A stretch of 64,000 bases of DNA from Falsirhodobacter halotolerans (GTDB lineage Bacteria; Pseudomonadota; Alphaproteobacteria; Rhodobacterales; Rhodobacteraceae). Below are positions 16,330 to 25,335 of the stretch, in pieces; the first letter of the stretch is position 1, and the number at the start of each line of letters is the position of its first letter. The DNA lies in assembly GCF_022899245.1 (NCBI RefSeq), contig NZ_JALJAZ010000001.1, forward strand, positions 1,767,501 to 1,831,500, in the 5' to 3' direction. Under the pieces are notes generated by a model. It was given only the letters and a program-made list of their open reading frames with translations. It was not told where the DNA came from and made no database searches. Made by a program: the position numbers and the translations under genes.

Positions 16330-17736
16330 TCAGGATGGGGTCAACTGGCAACCCGGATTCATCGTGCCGTGCGGGTCGATCGCCTGGCGCACCGCAGCCA
16401 GCAGCCTGCGGTTCACCTCCGGCAGACGGGCCTCGAACTCCTCGCGCTTCAGGCGGCCGATCCCGTGTTCGGCGCTGATGGAGCCTGCATACCGGTCCAG
16501 AACAGCATTCACGATCTTTTTCGCCGCAAGGATCTGCGGTTCGGCCGGGCTGGACGGATCGGGCAACACGTTCAGATGCACGTTCCCGTCGCCCACATGA
16601 CCGTAAGACACGCAAAGGCTGCCCGGCAGCGCGGCCAGAACCGCCGCCTCCGCCTCCGCCACGAAATCGGCCAGTCGCGAAAGCGGAACGGAAATGTCGG
16701 TCCGCAGATGACGCCCCCGTGCCGCCTGGCCCAGATTCATCCCCTCACGAATCGCCCACAGATTCGCAGCCTGCGTGCCGGATTGCGCGATGACCCCGTC
16801 CAGCGCCAGCCCGTCCTCGAACGCGCCTTCCAGAAACCGCTCCATCAACCCACCCGCATCGACAAGGCCAGAGCCCGCAATCTCGATCAACGCATAGGCG
16901 GCATGTCCGGTCATCGGAATGGGCAGGTCGGGCATCGCTTCGCGTGCCAGATCCATCGCAAGGGGGGGCATGAATTCAAAGGCCGACATCAGGTCGCAGC
17001 AATCGCGCCGCGCGCGGCGGTAAAGCGTCATGACATCCTCAAGCCGGGGCAACGCCACCAGCGCCGTCGCCACCTGTTCGGGTGCGGGCAGAAGTTTCAG
17101 CGATACGGCGGTGACGACCCCCAACGTCCCCTCCGCACCGATGAACAGCTGCTTCAGGTCGATCCCGCGATTGTCCTTGCGCAGCCGCGACAGCCCGTCG
17201 AACACCTGCCCGTCCGGCAGCACCACCTCCAGGCCCAGCACAAGATCGCGCATCATGCCGTAACGCAGCACATTCACCCCGCCCGCATTGGTGGCGACGT
17301 TGCCGCCGATCCGGCAACTGCCCTGCGCGCCAAGCGACAGCGGAAAGAACAACCCCGCCGCCGCGGCGGCCGTCTTCACCTCCTCCAGCACGGCCCCCGC
17401 CTCCACCACGGCCGAAAAATCGTCGCGGTCCAAAGCGCGGATGCGGGTCATCCGTTCCAGGCTCAACACCACTTGCGCGGCGGGGGCGTCGGGAATGGCC
17501 CCCATCACCAACCCCGTGTTCCCCCCCTGCGGCACAACGCCAAGACCAAGGGCCGCCGCCGCCCGCATACAGGCCGCCACCTCGGCGGTGGACCGTGGCC
17601 GCAGCACCGCGACCGCGTCGCTTTGCACATCCCCATGCCAATCGCGGCAATAAGGGGCGATCCCCGCCCCCGTCAGGACAAGGTCATCCCCAAGCAGTAT
17701 CGTAAGCCGTGTCGCCAGACGCTCCGTCATCCGCAT
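16330..17736 (-). CDS. FAD-linked oxidase / D-2-hydroxyacid dehydrogenase, GlcD family
   Basis: This 468-residue flavoprotein has an FAD_binding_4 (PCMH) domain at about 35-215, with VPQGGNTGLVMGAIPD for the pyrophosphate and CRIGGNVATNAGGVNVLRYG. The C-terminal FAD-oxidase domain ends with GHVGDGNVHLNVLPD and SISAEHGIGRLKREEF, the metal/substrate-binding histidines of D-lactate and D-2-hydroxyglutarate dehydrogenases. No signal peptide or CCG iron-sulphur domain is present, so it is a single-subunit type. Its role is oxidation of a 2-hydroxy acid to a 2-keto acid. It is divergent from the denD-like gene and followed by the GntR gene. An alternative ATG lies two codons in. Confidence 0.88.
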   Translation of the reverse strand: MRMTERLATRLTILLGDDLVLTGAGIAPYCRDWHGDVQSDAVAVLRPRSTAEVAACMRAAAALGLGVVPQGGNTGLVMGAIPDAPAAQVVLSLERMTRIRALDRDDFSAVVEAGAVLEEVKTAAAAAGLFFPLSLGAQGSCRIGGNVATNAGGVNVLRYGMMRDLVLGLEVVLPDGQVFDGLSRLRKDNRGIDLKQLFIGAEGTLGVVTAVSLKLLPAPEQVATALVALPRLEDVMTLYRRARRDCCDLMSAFEFMPPLAMDLAREAMPDLPIPMTGHAAYALIEIAGSGLVDAGGLMERFLEGAFEDGLALDGVIAQSGTQAANLWAIREGMNLGQAARGRHLRTDISVPLSRLADFVAEAEAAVLAALPGSLCVSYGHVGDGNVHLNVLPDPSSPAEPQILAAKKIVNAVLDRYAGSISAEHGIGRLKREEFEARLPEVNRRLLAAVRQAIDPHGTMNPGCQLTPS

Positions 17737-17775
17737 ATCCCAATCTTGTCGTTGACCAATCTTATTGTTTGCAGG

Positions 17776-17786
17776 TCGTCAGACAA
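17776..17786. promoter_or_regulatory. Candidate GntR/FCD operator in the divergent flavoprotein/denD-like promoter
   Basis: TCGTCAGACAA matches the FadR-subfamily consensus TnGTnnnACnA fully and shares GTCAGACAA with the site at 15514-15524. It sits 40 bases before one divergent start codon and 48 before the other. A second imperfect dyad (TTGTC-GTT-GACCAA) lies just to its left at about 17746-17759. Confidence 0.5.
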
Positions 17787-17833
17787 TCATACTACCGTAG
17801 TTCAGCGAATTGCCATGGGGGATATGGGGGGCC

Positions 17834-18787
17834 ATGAACATCCTGATCATCGGCGCGGCCGGCATGTTGGGCACGAAGCTGACCCAACGCCTGCTGCGCG
17901 ACGGAACGCTGGGCGGCACGACGATCGACACGCTGACCTTGGCCGACGCGGTTCCGCCCGCCGCTCCCGAAGGGGCGATCGCCGTGACCGCCGACCTGTC
18001 CGCCCCCGGCACCGCCGCCCGCCTGATCGAAAGACGACCCGACGTGATCTTCCACCTCGCCGCAATCGTCTCGGGCGAGGCGGAGGCGGATGTCGAGAAG
18101 GGCTACCGCATCAATCTCGACGGCACGCGGGCGCTGTTCGATGCGATCCGTCAGGTACATGGCTATGTCCCCCGCGTGGTCTTCGCCTCCTCCATCGCGG
18201 TGGTGGGCGCGCCCCTGCCCTTCCCGATCCCCGACGATTTCCACACCACCCCGTTGACCAGTTACGGGACACAAAAGGCGATCTGCGAATTGCTGCTCGC
18301 GGATTATTCGCGACACGGGTTTCTGGACGGCATCGGGATTCGTCTGCCCACGATCTGCATCCGCCCCGGCGCGCCAAACAAGGCGGCCTCGGGCTTCTTC
18401 TCCGGCATCCTGCGGGAACCGCTGATCGGCAAACCCGCGATCCTGCCGGTGCCCGACACCATCCGCCACTGGCACACCTCGCCCCGATCCGCCGTGGGGT
18501 TCCTTCTGCGCGCGGCCACGATGGATCTCGCCCCGCTCGGGGCGCGGCGCAACCTGTCGATGCCCGGCCTCAGCGCCACGGTGGCCGACCAGATCGAGGC
18601 GCTGCGCCGCGTGGCGGGCGACGCCGCCGCAGCCCTGATCGAACGCCGCCCCGACCCCGTCATCACCCGGATGTGCGAAGGCTGGGCCGCGGGGTTCGAG
18701 GCGACGCGCGCCCGCGCCCTCGGGTTCACCGCCGAAGACAGTTTCGATGCCATCATCCGCGCCCATATCGAGGATGAATTGACATGA
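17834..18787 (+). CDS. NAD-dependent epimerase/dehydratase family protein, D-erythronate dehydrogenase (DenD)-like
   Basis: This 317-residue extended SDR begins with the Rossmann motif MNILIIGAAGMLGTKL. It has FHLAAIVSGEAEADVEKGYR, the Ser of the catalytic triad in VVFASSIAVVGAP and the YxxxK motif in SYGTQKAICE. The sequence IRLPTICIRPGAPNKAASGF is characteristic of the DenD group, which oxidises D-erythronate at C2 before LtnD-like and aldolase steps. The ATG at 17834 has GGGGGG upstream; the longer frame starts with TTG. It is first in denD-ltnD-ilvD with ATGA overlaps. The exact substrate in this cluster is inferred. Confidence 0.8.
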   Translation: MNILIIGAAGMLGTKLTQRLLRDGTLGGTTIDTLTLADAVPPAAPEGAIAVTADLSAPGTAARLIERRPDVIFHLAAIVSGEAEADVEKGYRINLDGTRALFDAIRQVHGYVPRVVFASSIAVVGAPLPFPIPDDFHTTPLTSYGTQKAICELLLADYSRHGFLDGIGIRLPTICIRPGAPNKAASGFFSGILREPLIGKPAILPVPDTIRHWHTSPRSAVGFLLRAATMDLAPLGARRNLSMPGLSATVADQIEALRRVAGDAAAALIERRPDPVITRMCEGWAAGFEATRARALGFTAEDSFDAIIRAHIEDELT

Positions 18788-19638
18788 CCCGCATCGCCTT
18801 TCTCGGCACGGGGTTGATGGGGGCCCCGATGGCGCGGCGGCTGGCGGCGGCGGGGCACGAGCTGACCGTCTGGAACCGATCCGCCGCAAAGGCCGCTACC
18901 CTCGGGGTTCCCGTGGCGGCAAGCCCCGCCCAGGCGGTCTCGGGGGCGGAGATCGTCTTCATCATGCTGTCCGATGGCCCTGCGGTGGCCGAGGTCCTGT
19001 TCGCCGCAGCCCCCGCCATGATGCCCGGCGCGGTGGTTGTCGACACTTCCTCAATCGCGCCGCACATGGCGCGCGACCATGCGCACCGTCTGGCGGCGAT
19101 CGGCATCGACCATGTCGACTGCCCCGTGTCCGGCGGCGTCGCGGGGGCCGAGGCGGGAACCCTCGCCCTCATGGCGGGCGGGGAAGACGCGGTGATCGCC
19201 CGCATCGCCCCCGTCCTCGCCCCTTTGGGGCGGTTGACCCATGTCGGCCCATCAGGCGCGGGGCAGGTCTGCAAACTGGCAAACCAGCAGATCGTCGCCA
19301 TCACCATCGGCGCCGTGGCCGAGGCGATGATCCTTGTGACCGCCGGCGGCGCCGACCGCGCGAAATTCCGCGACGCCATTCGCGGCGGATTCGCGGAAAG
19401 CCGCATCCTCGACCTGCATGGCGCGCGCATGATCGCGCGGGATTTCACGCCGGGCGGCCCGTCGCGGCTGCACCTGAAGGACCTCGACGCCGTGGCCGAA
19501 ATGGCCGCCGGCCTGACCCTGCCGCTGACCGAAACGGTCCATGCGGCCTTTGCCGACTTCGTGGCGGCAGGCCATGCCGACACCGATCACAGCGGCCTGC
19601 TGCTGCACCTCGAATCGCTGAACAAGGACCTGCCATGA
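18784..19638 (+). CDS. NAD(P)-dependent beta-hydroxyacid dehydrogenase (GarR / L-threonate dehydrogenase LtnD-like)
   Basis: This 284-residue protein of the 3-hydroxyisobutyrate dehydrogenase family has the N-terminal dinucleotide motif FLGTGLMGAPMARRL. The substrate motif is DCPVSGGVAGAEAGTLALM, and the catalytic Lys sits in GAGQVCKLANQQIVA. The C-terminal helical domain (about 165-284) contains RLHLKDLDAVAEMA. The family covers tartronate-semialdehyde reductase, 3-hydroxyisobutyrate dehydrogenase and L-threonate dehydrogenase. The neighbouring DenD-like enzyme favours a sugar-acid role. Start and stop both overlap neighbours by four bases, so it is tightly cotranslated. Confidence 0.85.
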   Translation: MTRIAFLGTGLMGAPMARRLAAAGHELTVWNRSAAKAATLGVPVAASPAQAVSGAEIVFIMLSDGPAVAEVLFAAAPAMMPGAVVVDTSSIAPHMARDHAHRLAAIGIDHVDCPVSGGVAGAEAGTLALMAGGEDAVIARIAPVLAPLGRLTHVGPSGAGQVCKLANQQIVAITIGAVAEAMILVTAGGADRAKFRDAIRGGFAESRILDLHGARMIARDFTPGGPSRLHLKDLDAVAEMAAGLTLPLTETVHAAFADFVAAGHADTDHSGLLLHLESLNKDLP

Positions 19639-21404
19639 CATCCCGCCGCCTCCGCTCGCAAGACTGGTTCGACAATCCCGACCATGCCGACATGACCGCC
19701 CTGTATCTGGAGCGGTTCATGAACTACGGCACCACGCCCGAAGAACTGCGCTCCGGCAAGCCGATCATCGGCATCGCCCAGTCGGGCAGCGACCTGAACC
19801 CCTGCAACCGCCATCATCTGGACCTTGCCAAACGGGTCCGCGACGGCATTCGCGACGCGGGCGGCATTCCGATCGAATTCCCCTCCCACCCCTTGTTCGA
19901 AAACTGCAAGCGCCCCACCGCCGCGCTCGACCGCAACCTCGCCTATCTTGGCCTGGTGGAGCTGCTTTACGGCTATCCCTTCGACGGGGTGGTCCTGACC
20001 ACGGGCTGCGACAAGACCACCCCATCCGCCCTGATGGCGGCGGCGACGGTGGACCTTCCCGCCATCGTGCTGTCCGGCGGGCCGATGCTGGATGGGTGGC
20101 ACGAAGGGCATCTGGTCGGATCGGGCACGGTGATCTGGCAATCGCGCCGGAAATACGCGGCGGGTGAGATCACGCGCGACGAGTTCCTGCAGACCGCGCT
20201 GGATTCGGCCCCCTCCATCGGACATTGCAACACGATGGGCACAGCCTCCACCATGAACGCCATCGCCGAAGCGCTTGGCATGTCGTTGACGGGATGCGCC
20301 GCAATCCCTGCCGCATATCGCGAACGCGGGCAGATCGCCTATCGCACCGGACGCCGCGCGGTGGAACTGGTGCAGCAGGATATCCGCCCCTCGCACATCC
20401 TGACGCGCGCGGCCTTCCTGAACGCGATCCGTGTGAACTCCGCCTTGGGGGGCTCCACGAACGCGCAGCCGCACCTGATGGCGATGGCGCTCCACGCGGG
20501 CGTTCGACTTGATCCGACCGACTGGCAGCTGCACGGTTACGATGTGCCGCTTCTGGCCAACGTCCAGCCTGCGGGAAAATATCTGGGCGAGAAGTTCCAC
20601 CGCGCGGGCGGTGTGCCGGCCATCATGTGGGAACTGTTGCAGGCAGGGCGACTGGATGGGGATTGCGCCACCGTGACGGGCCGGACCATGGCCGAAAACC
20701 TGCAAGGCCGCGAAAGCACGGACCGCGACGTCATCAAACCCTATGACGCGCCGATGATGGAACGTGCGGGGTTTCTTGTGCTGCGCGGAAACATGTTCGA
20801 TTTTGCGATCATGAAGACCAGCGCCATCTCGAAGGAATTCCACGACCGCTACCTTTCCGAACCGGGGCGCGAAGGGGTGTTCGAGGTGACGGCCTTCGTC
20901 TTCGACGGATCCGCCGATTACCAGGCACGCATCAACGACCCGGATCTTCCGATCGACGAACGCTCCATCCTCGTGATCCGGGGCGCAGGGCCGCTTGGCT
21001 GGCCGGGCGCGGCCGAGGTGGTGAACATGCAGCCGCCGGATCGCCTTATCCAGCGGGGCATCCGCAGCCTGCCGACTTTGGGCGACGGGCGGCAATCGGG
21101 CACGGCCGACAGCCCGTCGATCCTGAACGCCGCGCCCGAAAGCGCTGCGGGGGGCGGGTTGGCCTGGCTGCGGACGGGCGACACCATCCGCATCGACCTG
21201 ACCGCAGGCCGGTGCGACATGCTCGTCCCTCCCGAGGAGATCGAGCGGCGTCGCGCCGACGGGCTGCCCCCCGTTCCCGCCTCCGCGACACCCTGGCAAA
21301 AGCTGTATCGCGCCACCGTCACCCAACTGAGCGAGGGCGCAACCATCAATGGCGCCGAGGAGTTCGAACGCATCTCAGGCACCCTGCCGCGCCACAACCA
21401 CTGA
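19635..21404 (+). CDS. IlvD/Edd-family sugar-acid dehydratase (arabinonate/xylonate dehydratase type)
   Basis: This 589-residue member of the dihydroxy-acid/6-phosphogluconate dehydratase family would remove water from an aldonic acid to give a 2-keto-3-deoxy acid. The three putative iron-sulphur cysteines are C57 (SDLNPCNRHH), C125 (TTGCDKTTP) and C198 (SIGHCNTMGTAST). Their 68- and 73-residue spacing equals what I recall for the [2Fe-2S] arabinonate dehydratase of Rhizobium. The Mg-carbamyl-lysine region and SALGGSTNAQPHLMAMA are present. It ends the denD-ltnD-ilvD operon. An FAH-family enzyme and a 2-hydroxyacid dehydrogenase nearby could act on the product. Branched-chain biosynthetic IlvD is less likely given sequence and context. 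Confidence 0.88.
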   Translation: MTSRRLRSQDWFDNPDHADMTALYLERFMNYGTTPEELRSGKPIIGIAQSGSDLNPCNRHHLDLAKRVRDGIRDAGGIPIEFPSHPLFENCKRPTAALDRNLAYLGLVELLYGYPFDGVVLTTGCDKTTPSALMAAATVDLPAIVLSGGPMLDGWHEGHLVGSGTVIWQSRRKYAAGEITRDEFLQTALDSAPSIGHCNTMGTASTMNAIAEALGMSLTGCAAIPAAYRERGQIAYRTGRRAVELVQQDIRPSHILTRAAFLNAIRVNSALGGSTNAQPHLMAMALHAGVRLDPTDWQLHGYDVPLLANVQPAGKYLGEKFHRAGGVPAIMWELLQAGRLDGDCATVTGRTMAENLQGRESTDRDVIKPYDAPMMERAGFLVLRGNMFDFAIMKTSAISKEFHDRYLSEPGREGVFEVTAFVFDGSADYQARINDPDLPIDERSILVIRGAGPLGWPGAAEVVNMQPPDRLIQRGIRSLPTLGDGRQSGTADSPSILNAAPESAAGGGLAWLRTGDTIRIDLTAGRCDMLVPPEEIERRRADGLPPVPASATPWQKLYRATVTQLSEGATINGAEEFERISGTLPRHNH

Positions 21405-21570
21405 CCCGTGCCCGCTGGATTCGTCCGGGGGCCCTGCGGCTGTGGCCGGTGGCCCGAACACGGGGATCAAAAAATCGCCCGAATAACGCCGATTCACCGC
21501 CCTCAAGCGGGTCCGCGCGCACCACCAAACCAGAACCCGCAGAGATTTCGCTCCGCGGGCCATGCCAAGG

Positions 21571-21589
21571 ATGTCAGGTGCCAGACAAT
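21571..21589. repeat. Inverted repeat ATGTCAGGTGCCAGACAAT after the dehydratase gene
   Basis: TGTC-n-GG and CC-n-GACA form a 16-bp imperfect palindrome (TGTCAGGTGCCAGACA) in the 194-base gap between two convergent stops. Its arms resemble the GTCAGACAA operators at 15.5 and 17.8 kb, so it may be an operator relic or a weak terminator. Confidence 0.3.
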
Positions 21590-21598
21590 CCAGCGAAC

Positions 21599-22744
21599 TC
21601 ACTCGTAAACCGGCAACCCCGCGTCTTGCAAAGCGTCACGGCGCATGTCCAGCCAACGGGCGGTCTTCTCCAATGCCGGAACGTCCGCAACCTCGTCCCA
21701 TACCGATGAAAGCAGATCCTGGCGCTGGACCAACATGTCATTGTTCGCCTGCGCCTCGTCCGTCCAAAGGCCCACTTCCTTCCAGTACCGGATCGCCCCC
21801 TCATGATAGGGCAGAACCCATTGGAAATCCTGCCGGTCCGGAGCCCATCCGACCATAGCAGGCTCGATCTTGACGTAGTTGTCGAATTGCTCGTTGATCG
21901 CCTTGGTCAGGTTATAGGCAAGATCGGCATCCTGTTCAGGATAAGCGACGACCACCGGAAAGGGGAAGCCAGCGCAGGCCACGGGATGTTCAACCGACAG
22001 GTTCGGCCCGAGAGTTCCATTGCGGGGCGAGAATTGGGGCTTGATCGCCTGAAGACGCGCCCAGCCCTCGGTGTCCCACGCCGGAAGCGGCAGCCATTTC
22101 AGACCGGAGGGCGAGGATGCGGCCTGCTGCGCCAGTCCGGTGGTCGTGATCGTGGTGATCGCATCCACCTGATCGTTGATCAGCGCCTCCCACGATGCGC
22201 CGAAGCTGGCCACCTCGACGGGAACCACGTCCTCCCAACTCAATCCGCCGAACGCCAGAAACCCGGCGACATTGCTCTGCAGCGCGGGTGCGCCCACGAC
22301 GGACGCAACGCGTTTGCCGCGCAGGTCTGCAACAGATTCGATCCCCGCATCACCGCGCAACGCCATGGTAAAGCAATTGTCCGAATTCGATCCGACAAGC
22401 ATTCGCAAAGGCTGCGGGCCGATTTCGGGCGCAGAGAAAGCCTCGGTGCCCTCCGCCGCGTTGAACGATTCCGAACCGACAATACCGAACTGCACCCGCC
22501 CCTGACGAACAGGAATCAACCGCGCAACGTCCGACGTCGCGGGCAATACGCGAAGCGACGTGTCATAGGCATTGCCCAGCGCCGTGCCCAAGGCGACGGC
22601 CTGGTTATAGGACGCCGCACCCACATCGTAGGATGTGACGGCCAAGGTCTTCGGCAGCACCACCTCCTGTGCGCGCAGCGCCGTCGCGGGCACAGCGGTC
22701 AACAGCGTGGCGGCGGCAAGGCTGAATGTTCGTCTCGCAGTCAT
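21599..22744 (-). CDS. TAXI-family TRAP transporter solute-binding protein (copy 1)
   Basis: This 381-residue periplasmic receptor has a signal peptide (MTARRTFSLAAATLLTAVPA, cleavage after ALRA). TAXI-family features are SYDVGAASYNQAVALGTALG, LRVLPATSDVARLIPVRQGR, the DLRGKRVASVVGAPALQSN strand-turn and LPYHEGAIRYWKE near the C-terminus. The ATG at 22744 has GGGAGGAACC upstream. It is clearly paralogous to the receptor at 31492-32607 across the full length, yet no permease adjoins it; the single fused permease at 29265 probably serves both. An IclR-type palindrome lies 363 bases upstream. Substrate unknown. Confidence 0.88.
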   Translation of the reverse strand: MTARRTFSLAAATLLTAVPATALRAQEVVLPKTLAVTSYDVGAASYNQAVALGTALGNAYDTSLRVLPATSDVARLIPVRQGRVQFGIVGSESFNAAEGTEAFSAPEIGPQPLRMLVGSNSDNCFTMALRGDAGIESVADLRGKRVASVVGAPALQSNVAGFLAFGGLSWEDVVPVEVASFGASWEALINDQVDAITTITTTGLAQQAASSPSGLKWLPLPAWDTEGWARLQAIKPQFSPRNGTLGPNLSVEHPVACAGFPFPVVVAYPEQDADLAYNLTKAINEQFDNYVKIEPAMVGWAPDRQDFQWVLPYHEGAIRYWKEVGLWTDEAQANNDMLVQRQDLLSSVWDEVADVPALEKTARWLDMRRDALQDAGLPVYE

Positions 22745-23293
22745 CGTGGTTCCTCCCAGAACTATCACATGTCGCCCTTGCGACATCGGCCGCGACGTCG
22801 ATCCCGCGCGACGCCACTTCGGGTCGTTGCGAAAGAGGCAAAGCCGGACCAGCTGTCGTCTGCCGGAATTCGGCCCGGGAAAGTCCGCACATATCGAGAA
22901 AGGTCCGCAGGCAGGGCGCCCAACGACCGGCCATGATCGGAGGAACATCCCCGGTCCTGATGCGGAAATCCTTCCTGTTGCGAATGCTTTCAGACGCCTC
23001 CCCCGCCCGGACGTCCTCTCGGCCGGCGCAACTCCAACCCTATGTCGGCAAGGTCAGGTTCAGCTTATCCGCCACTTTCCTTGCCGCGATCATGGAAAAC
23101 CGGTCGTTTCGCCAGATGAAATGGCATTTGTCAGCGACTGATACCTGACCGCTCGCATTCGTCCGCCCGCGCCCGCTCAAGGCCTATTCCAAAGGTTTTT
23201 TCGCCACCCGCATCTGCCATGGCCTGCCCCGCTCAATTCCAACCGGGTCTGGTCAATGAATATCCAGGCACCCAAACAGACACCCGCGCCGTA
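22745..23293. other. 549-base gap without a convincing gene
   Basis: Between the TAXI receptor (leftward) and the IclR gene stop I see no reading frame with family features or a good ribosome site. It does contain one copy of the IclR-type palindrome (23107-23121) and presumably the promoter and leader of the TAXI gene. The rest may be long leader or decayed sequence. Confidence 0.5.
23107..23121. promoter_or_regulatory. Candidate IclR operator 1 (upstream of TAXI receptor 1)
   Basis: TTTCGC-CAG-ATGAAA matches the 15-bp pattern TTTCGC-N3-RYGRAA found at three other promoters of this cluster (24107, 28170, 32764). Confidence 0.55.
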
Positions 23294-24076
23294 TCAGCCC
23301 GCGGTGGTCCGGTTCAGGCGCGTCAGATCCTTGGTGATCTCTCTCGAGGCATCCTTCAGCACCGGCCCATACGTCTCGCAGGCGCTGCGCAGCGACGGAA
23401 AGGCCGAGATGAAGTAAGTCAGCCCGAGGCTCGCGACCACACGCCCATGTTCGTTGTAGATGGGTACGGCAATCGTGTTGGAATTGCGCGGCTGCGCCTC
23501 CGGCGATCGGACCGCGAATCCCTGTTCGCGCGTCACCGAGATCAAGCGCGCGACGGCCTCGGGGCTCTGGGCCAGCCGGTCCTCCGGATCGTCCGAGTTG
23601 CGCAGCATGTTGACGATGAGATCGCATTCCTCGGGCGGCGTGAAGGCCAGATAGGCCAACCCCATCCCCCGCGTCAGCAGCGGCAGCCGCATGTTCACCG
23701 TCTTGTGGAAGGGCGAGACCGAGCTGTCGGGCACCGTGCTGAATCGCACCACGACCGCATCGCGGTCCAGCAGCGAAATGGATACGGGCCATTGATACTT
23801 GCGCGTCACGGCGATGGCCCAAGGCCGCCCCGCCTCCACCACCATCGGCTCCTTGTGGTAGCCCGAACTGAGCGAGGAGACGAGCGCGCTGAGCTGATAG
23901 CCACCGATCCGGGTATCGTTTTCGACAAAGCCCGCATGTTCCAGCGTCTGCAAGATCCGAACGATCGTCGGCTTGGGAAGGCCCGTGCGCGCGTGCAGAT
24001 GCCGCACGGTCGTATAGGGCTGCATGTTCATCTCCTGCAGCACCGTCATCGCCCGCTCGATGGACCTGATCGACAT
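23294..24076 (-). CDS. IclR-family transcriptional regulator
   Basis: This 260-residue protein has an N-terminal winged helix (about 3-62), including TTVRHLHARTGLPKPTIVRI and GFVENDTRIGGYQLSA. The C-terminal IclR effector domain (about 75-250) contains RLPLLTRGMGLAYLA and SNTIAVPIYNEHGRVVASLG. IclR proteins bind short palindromes and respond to small carboxylates, often aromatic or glyoxylate-type. It is divergent from the quinone-oxidoreductase-like operon across a 212-base gap that holds one of four matching palindromes, so autoregulation and control of the surrounding 11 kb are likely. Confidence 0.9.
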   Translation of the reverse strand: MSIRSIERAMTVLQEMNMQPYTTVRHLHARTGLPKPTIVRILQTLEHAGFVENDTRIGGYQLSALVSSLSSGYHKEPMVVEAGRPWAIAVTRKYQWPVSISLLDRDAVVVRFSTVPDSSVSPFHKTVNMRLPLLTRGMGLAYLAFTPPEECDLIVNMLRNSDDPEDRLAQSPEAVARLISVTREQGFAVRSPEAQPRNSNTIAVPIYNEHGRVVASLGLTYFISAFPSLRSACETYGPVLKDASREITKDLTRLNRTTAG

Positions 24077-24106
24077 TTCCCGCCCCCTCCGTCACCGCAC
24101 CGCGCG

Positions 24107-24121
24107 TTTCGCCATACGGAA
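24107..24121. promoter_or_regulatory. Candidate IclR operator 2 (iclR / oxidoreductase divergent promoter)
   Basis: TTTCGC-CAT-ACGGAA lies 31 bases upstream of the IclR start codon and 168 bases before the oxidoreductase gene, the usual place for an autoregulatory site. Confidence 0.55.
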
Positions 24122-24288
24122 TGCCTCCGAGCTTAGTTTGTGCAGGATCGGCGTCAACTCCTAGGGTCTTGGCGACGAAGGAGACGACGCGGTAACGCGG
24201 GCAAAGGTCGTGGACGAGGTGCCGCCCATTCGATCGCAGCCCGTGGCAGGGAGGAACCTGAAACCGCCGCGTGATGGGAAGAGGAACT

Positions 24289-25335
24289 ATGGAAATCAAA
24301 CACATGCGTCTGGTCGAGACCCAAGGCACGGGCGGACCCGAGGTTCTGCACATTGCAAAAGCGCCACGCCCGGTGCACAAGCGCGGCGAGGTGTCGATCC
24401 GCGTCATCGCCGCCGGTGTGAACCGCCCCGATGTGCAGCAGCGCCGGGGGCTCTATCCGCCCCCGCCCGAGGCGTCGCCCATCCTCGGCCTCGATGTCGC
24501 GGGCTATGTCGAGGAGATCGGCCCCGATGTCGAGGGCCTTGCCGTCGGCGATCCGGTCTGCGCCCTTGTGAACGGCGGCGGCTATGCCGAGTTCTGCTGC
24601 GTTCCCGCGGTCCAGTGCATGCCGATCCCGCGCGGCTTCAGCTTCATTCAGGCGGCCTCTATCCCCGAGGCCTATTTCACAGCGTGGAACAACCTCATCT
24701 GGCTTGGTCGCCTGTCCAAGGGCGAGACCGTCCTGATCCAGGGCGGCACGTCCGGTGTGGGAATGGCGGGAATCCAGATAGCGCGGCAGCTGAGCGGCGC
24801 GACGGTCATCGCGACCGCCGGAACCGAGGAAAAGCTGCAGGTCTGCCGAGAGATCGGCGCGCATACCGCGGTCAGCTACAAGGGGCCGTGGGACGACCAG
24901 GTCCGCCACAGCACGGATGGCGAAGGCGTCGATGTGGTTCTGGACGCGCAAGCCGGGGATTACACGCAGCGGCAGCTTAACCTACTGAAGCCTGACGGAC
25001 GTCTCGTTTTCATCGCCAGCCATCTGGGCCCCACGGCCGAGGTCAATATCCGCGCCATCGTGCGGCGGCGCCTGACGCTGACCGGATCGACGCTGCGGCC
25101 CCGACCGTCCGACTACAAGGGCCGCATCGCATCGGCCTTGGTCGATCAGGTCTGGCCGCTCTTGGAGGATGGACGGATCGTCACCCGCATCCATCAGGTC
25201 TTCGATTTCGACGATGTCCGGTCCGCGCATGAGGTGCTGGACCGAAATGACCAGATCGGCAAGGTCGTGCTGGCGGTGGACCCCGCCCGGGCCGAACAGC
25301 GACCCCGCCCGCAGGAAAGGAATATTTCGCAATGA
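24289..25335 (+). CDS. NAD(P)H:quinone oxidoreductase-like zinc-free MDR protein (PIG3/QOR type)
   Basis: This 348-residue medium-chain dehydrogenase/reductase has a GroES-like N-terminal domain (about 25-125) containing AAGVNRPDVQQRRGLYPPPP and LGLDVAGYVEEIG. The Rossmann domain follows, with VLIQGGTSGVGMAGIQIARQ and the NADPH loop ATAGTEEKLQVCREIGA. No structural-zinc cysteine cluster is present. The family reduces quinones or enoyl-type double bonds with NADPH. The ATG at 24289 follows GGGAAGAGG, which decides against the GTG at 24271. The stop overlaps the MaoC gene (ATGA). It may reduce an enoyl-CoA intermediate here; that is inference. Confidence 0.82.
   Translation: MEIKHMRLVETQGTGGPEVLHIAKAPRPVHKRGEVSIRVIAAGVNRPDVQQRRGLYPPPPEASPILGLDVAGYVEEIGPDVEGLAVGDPVCALVNGGGYAEFCCVPAVQCMPIPRGFSFIQAASIPEAYFTAWNNLIWLGRLSKGETVLIQGGTSGVGMAGIQIARQLSGATVIATAGTEEKLQVCREIGAHTAVSYKGPWDDQVRHSTDGEGVDVVLDAQAGDYTQRQLNLLKPDGRLVFIASHLGPTAEVNIRAIVRRRLTLTGSTLRPRPSDYKGRIASALVDQVWPLLEDGRIVTRIHQVFDFDDVRSAHEVLDRNDQIGKVVLAVDPARAEQRPRPQERNISQ

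Noticed and set aside
19635-21404. Branched-chain amino acid biosynthesis IlvD
   Set aside because: Cys spacing and neighbours fit sugar-acid dehydratases; no other ilv genes nearby.
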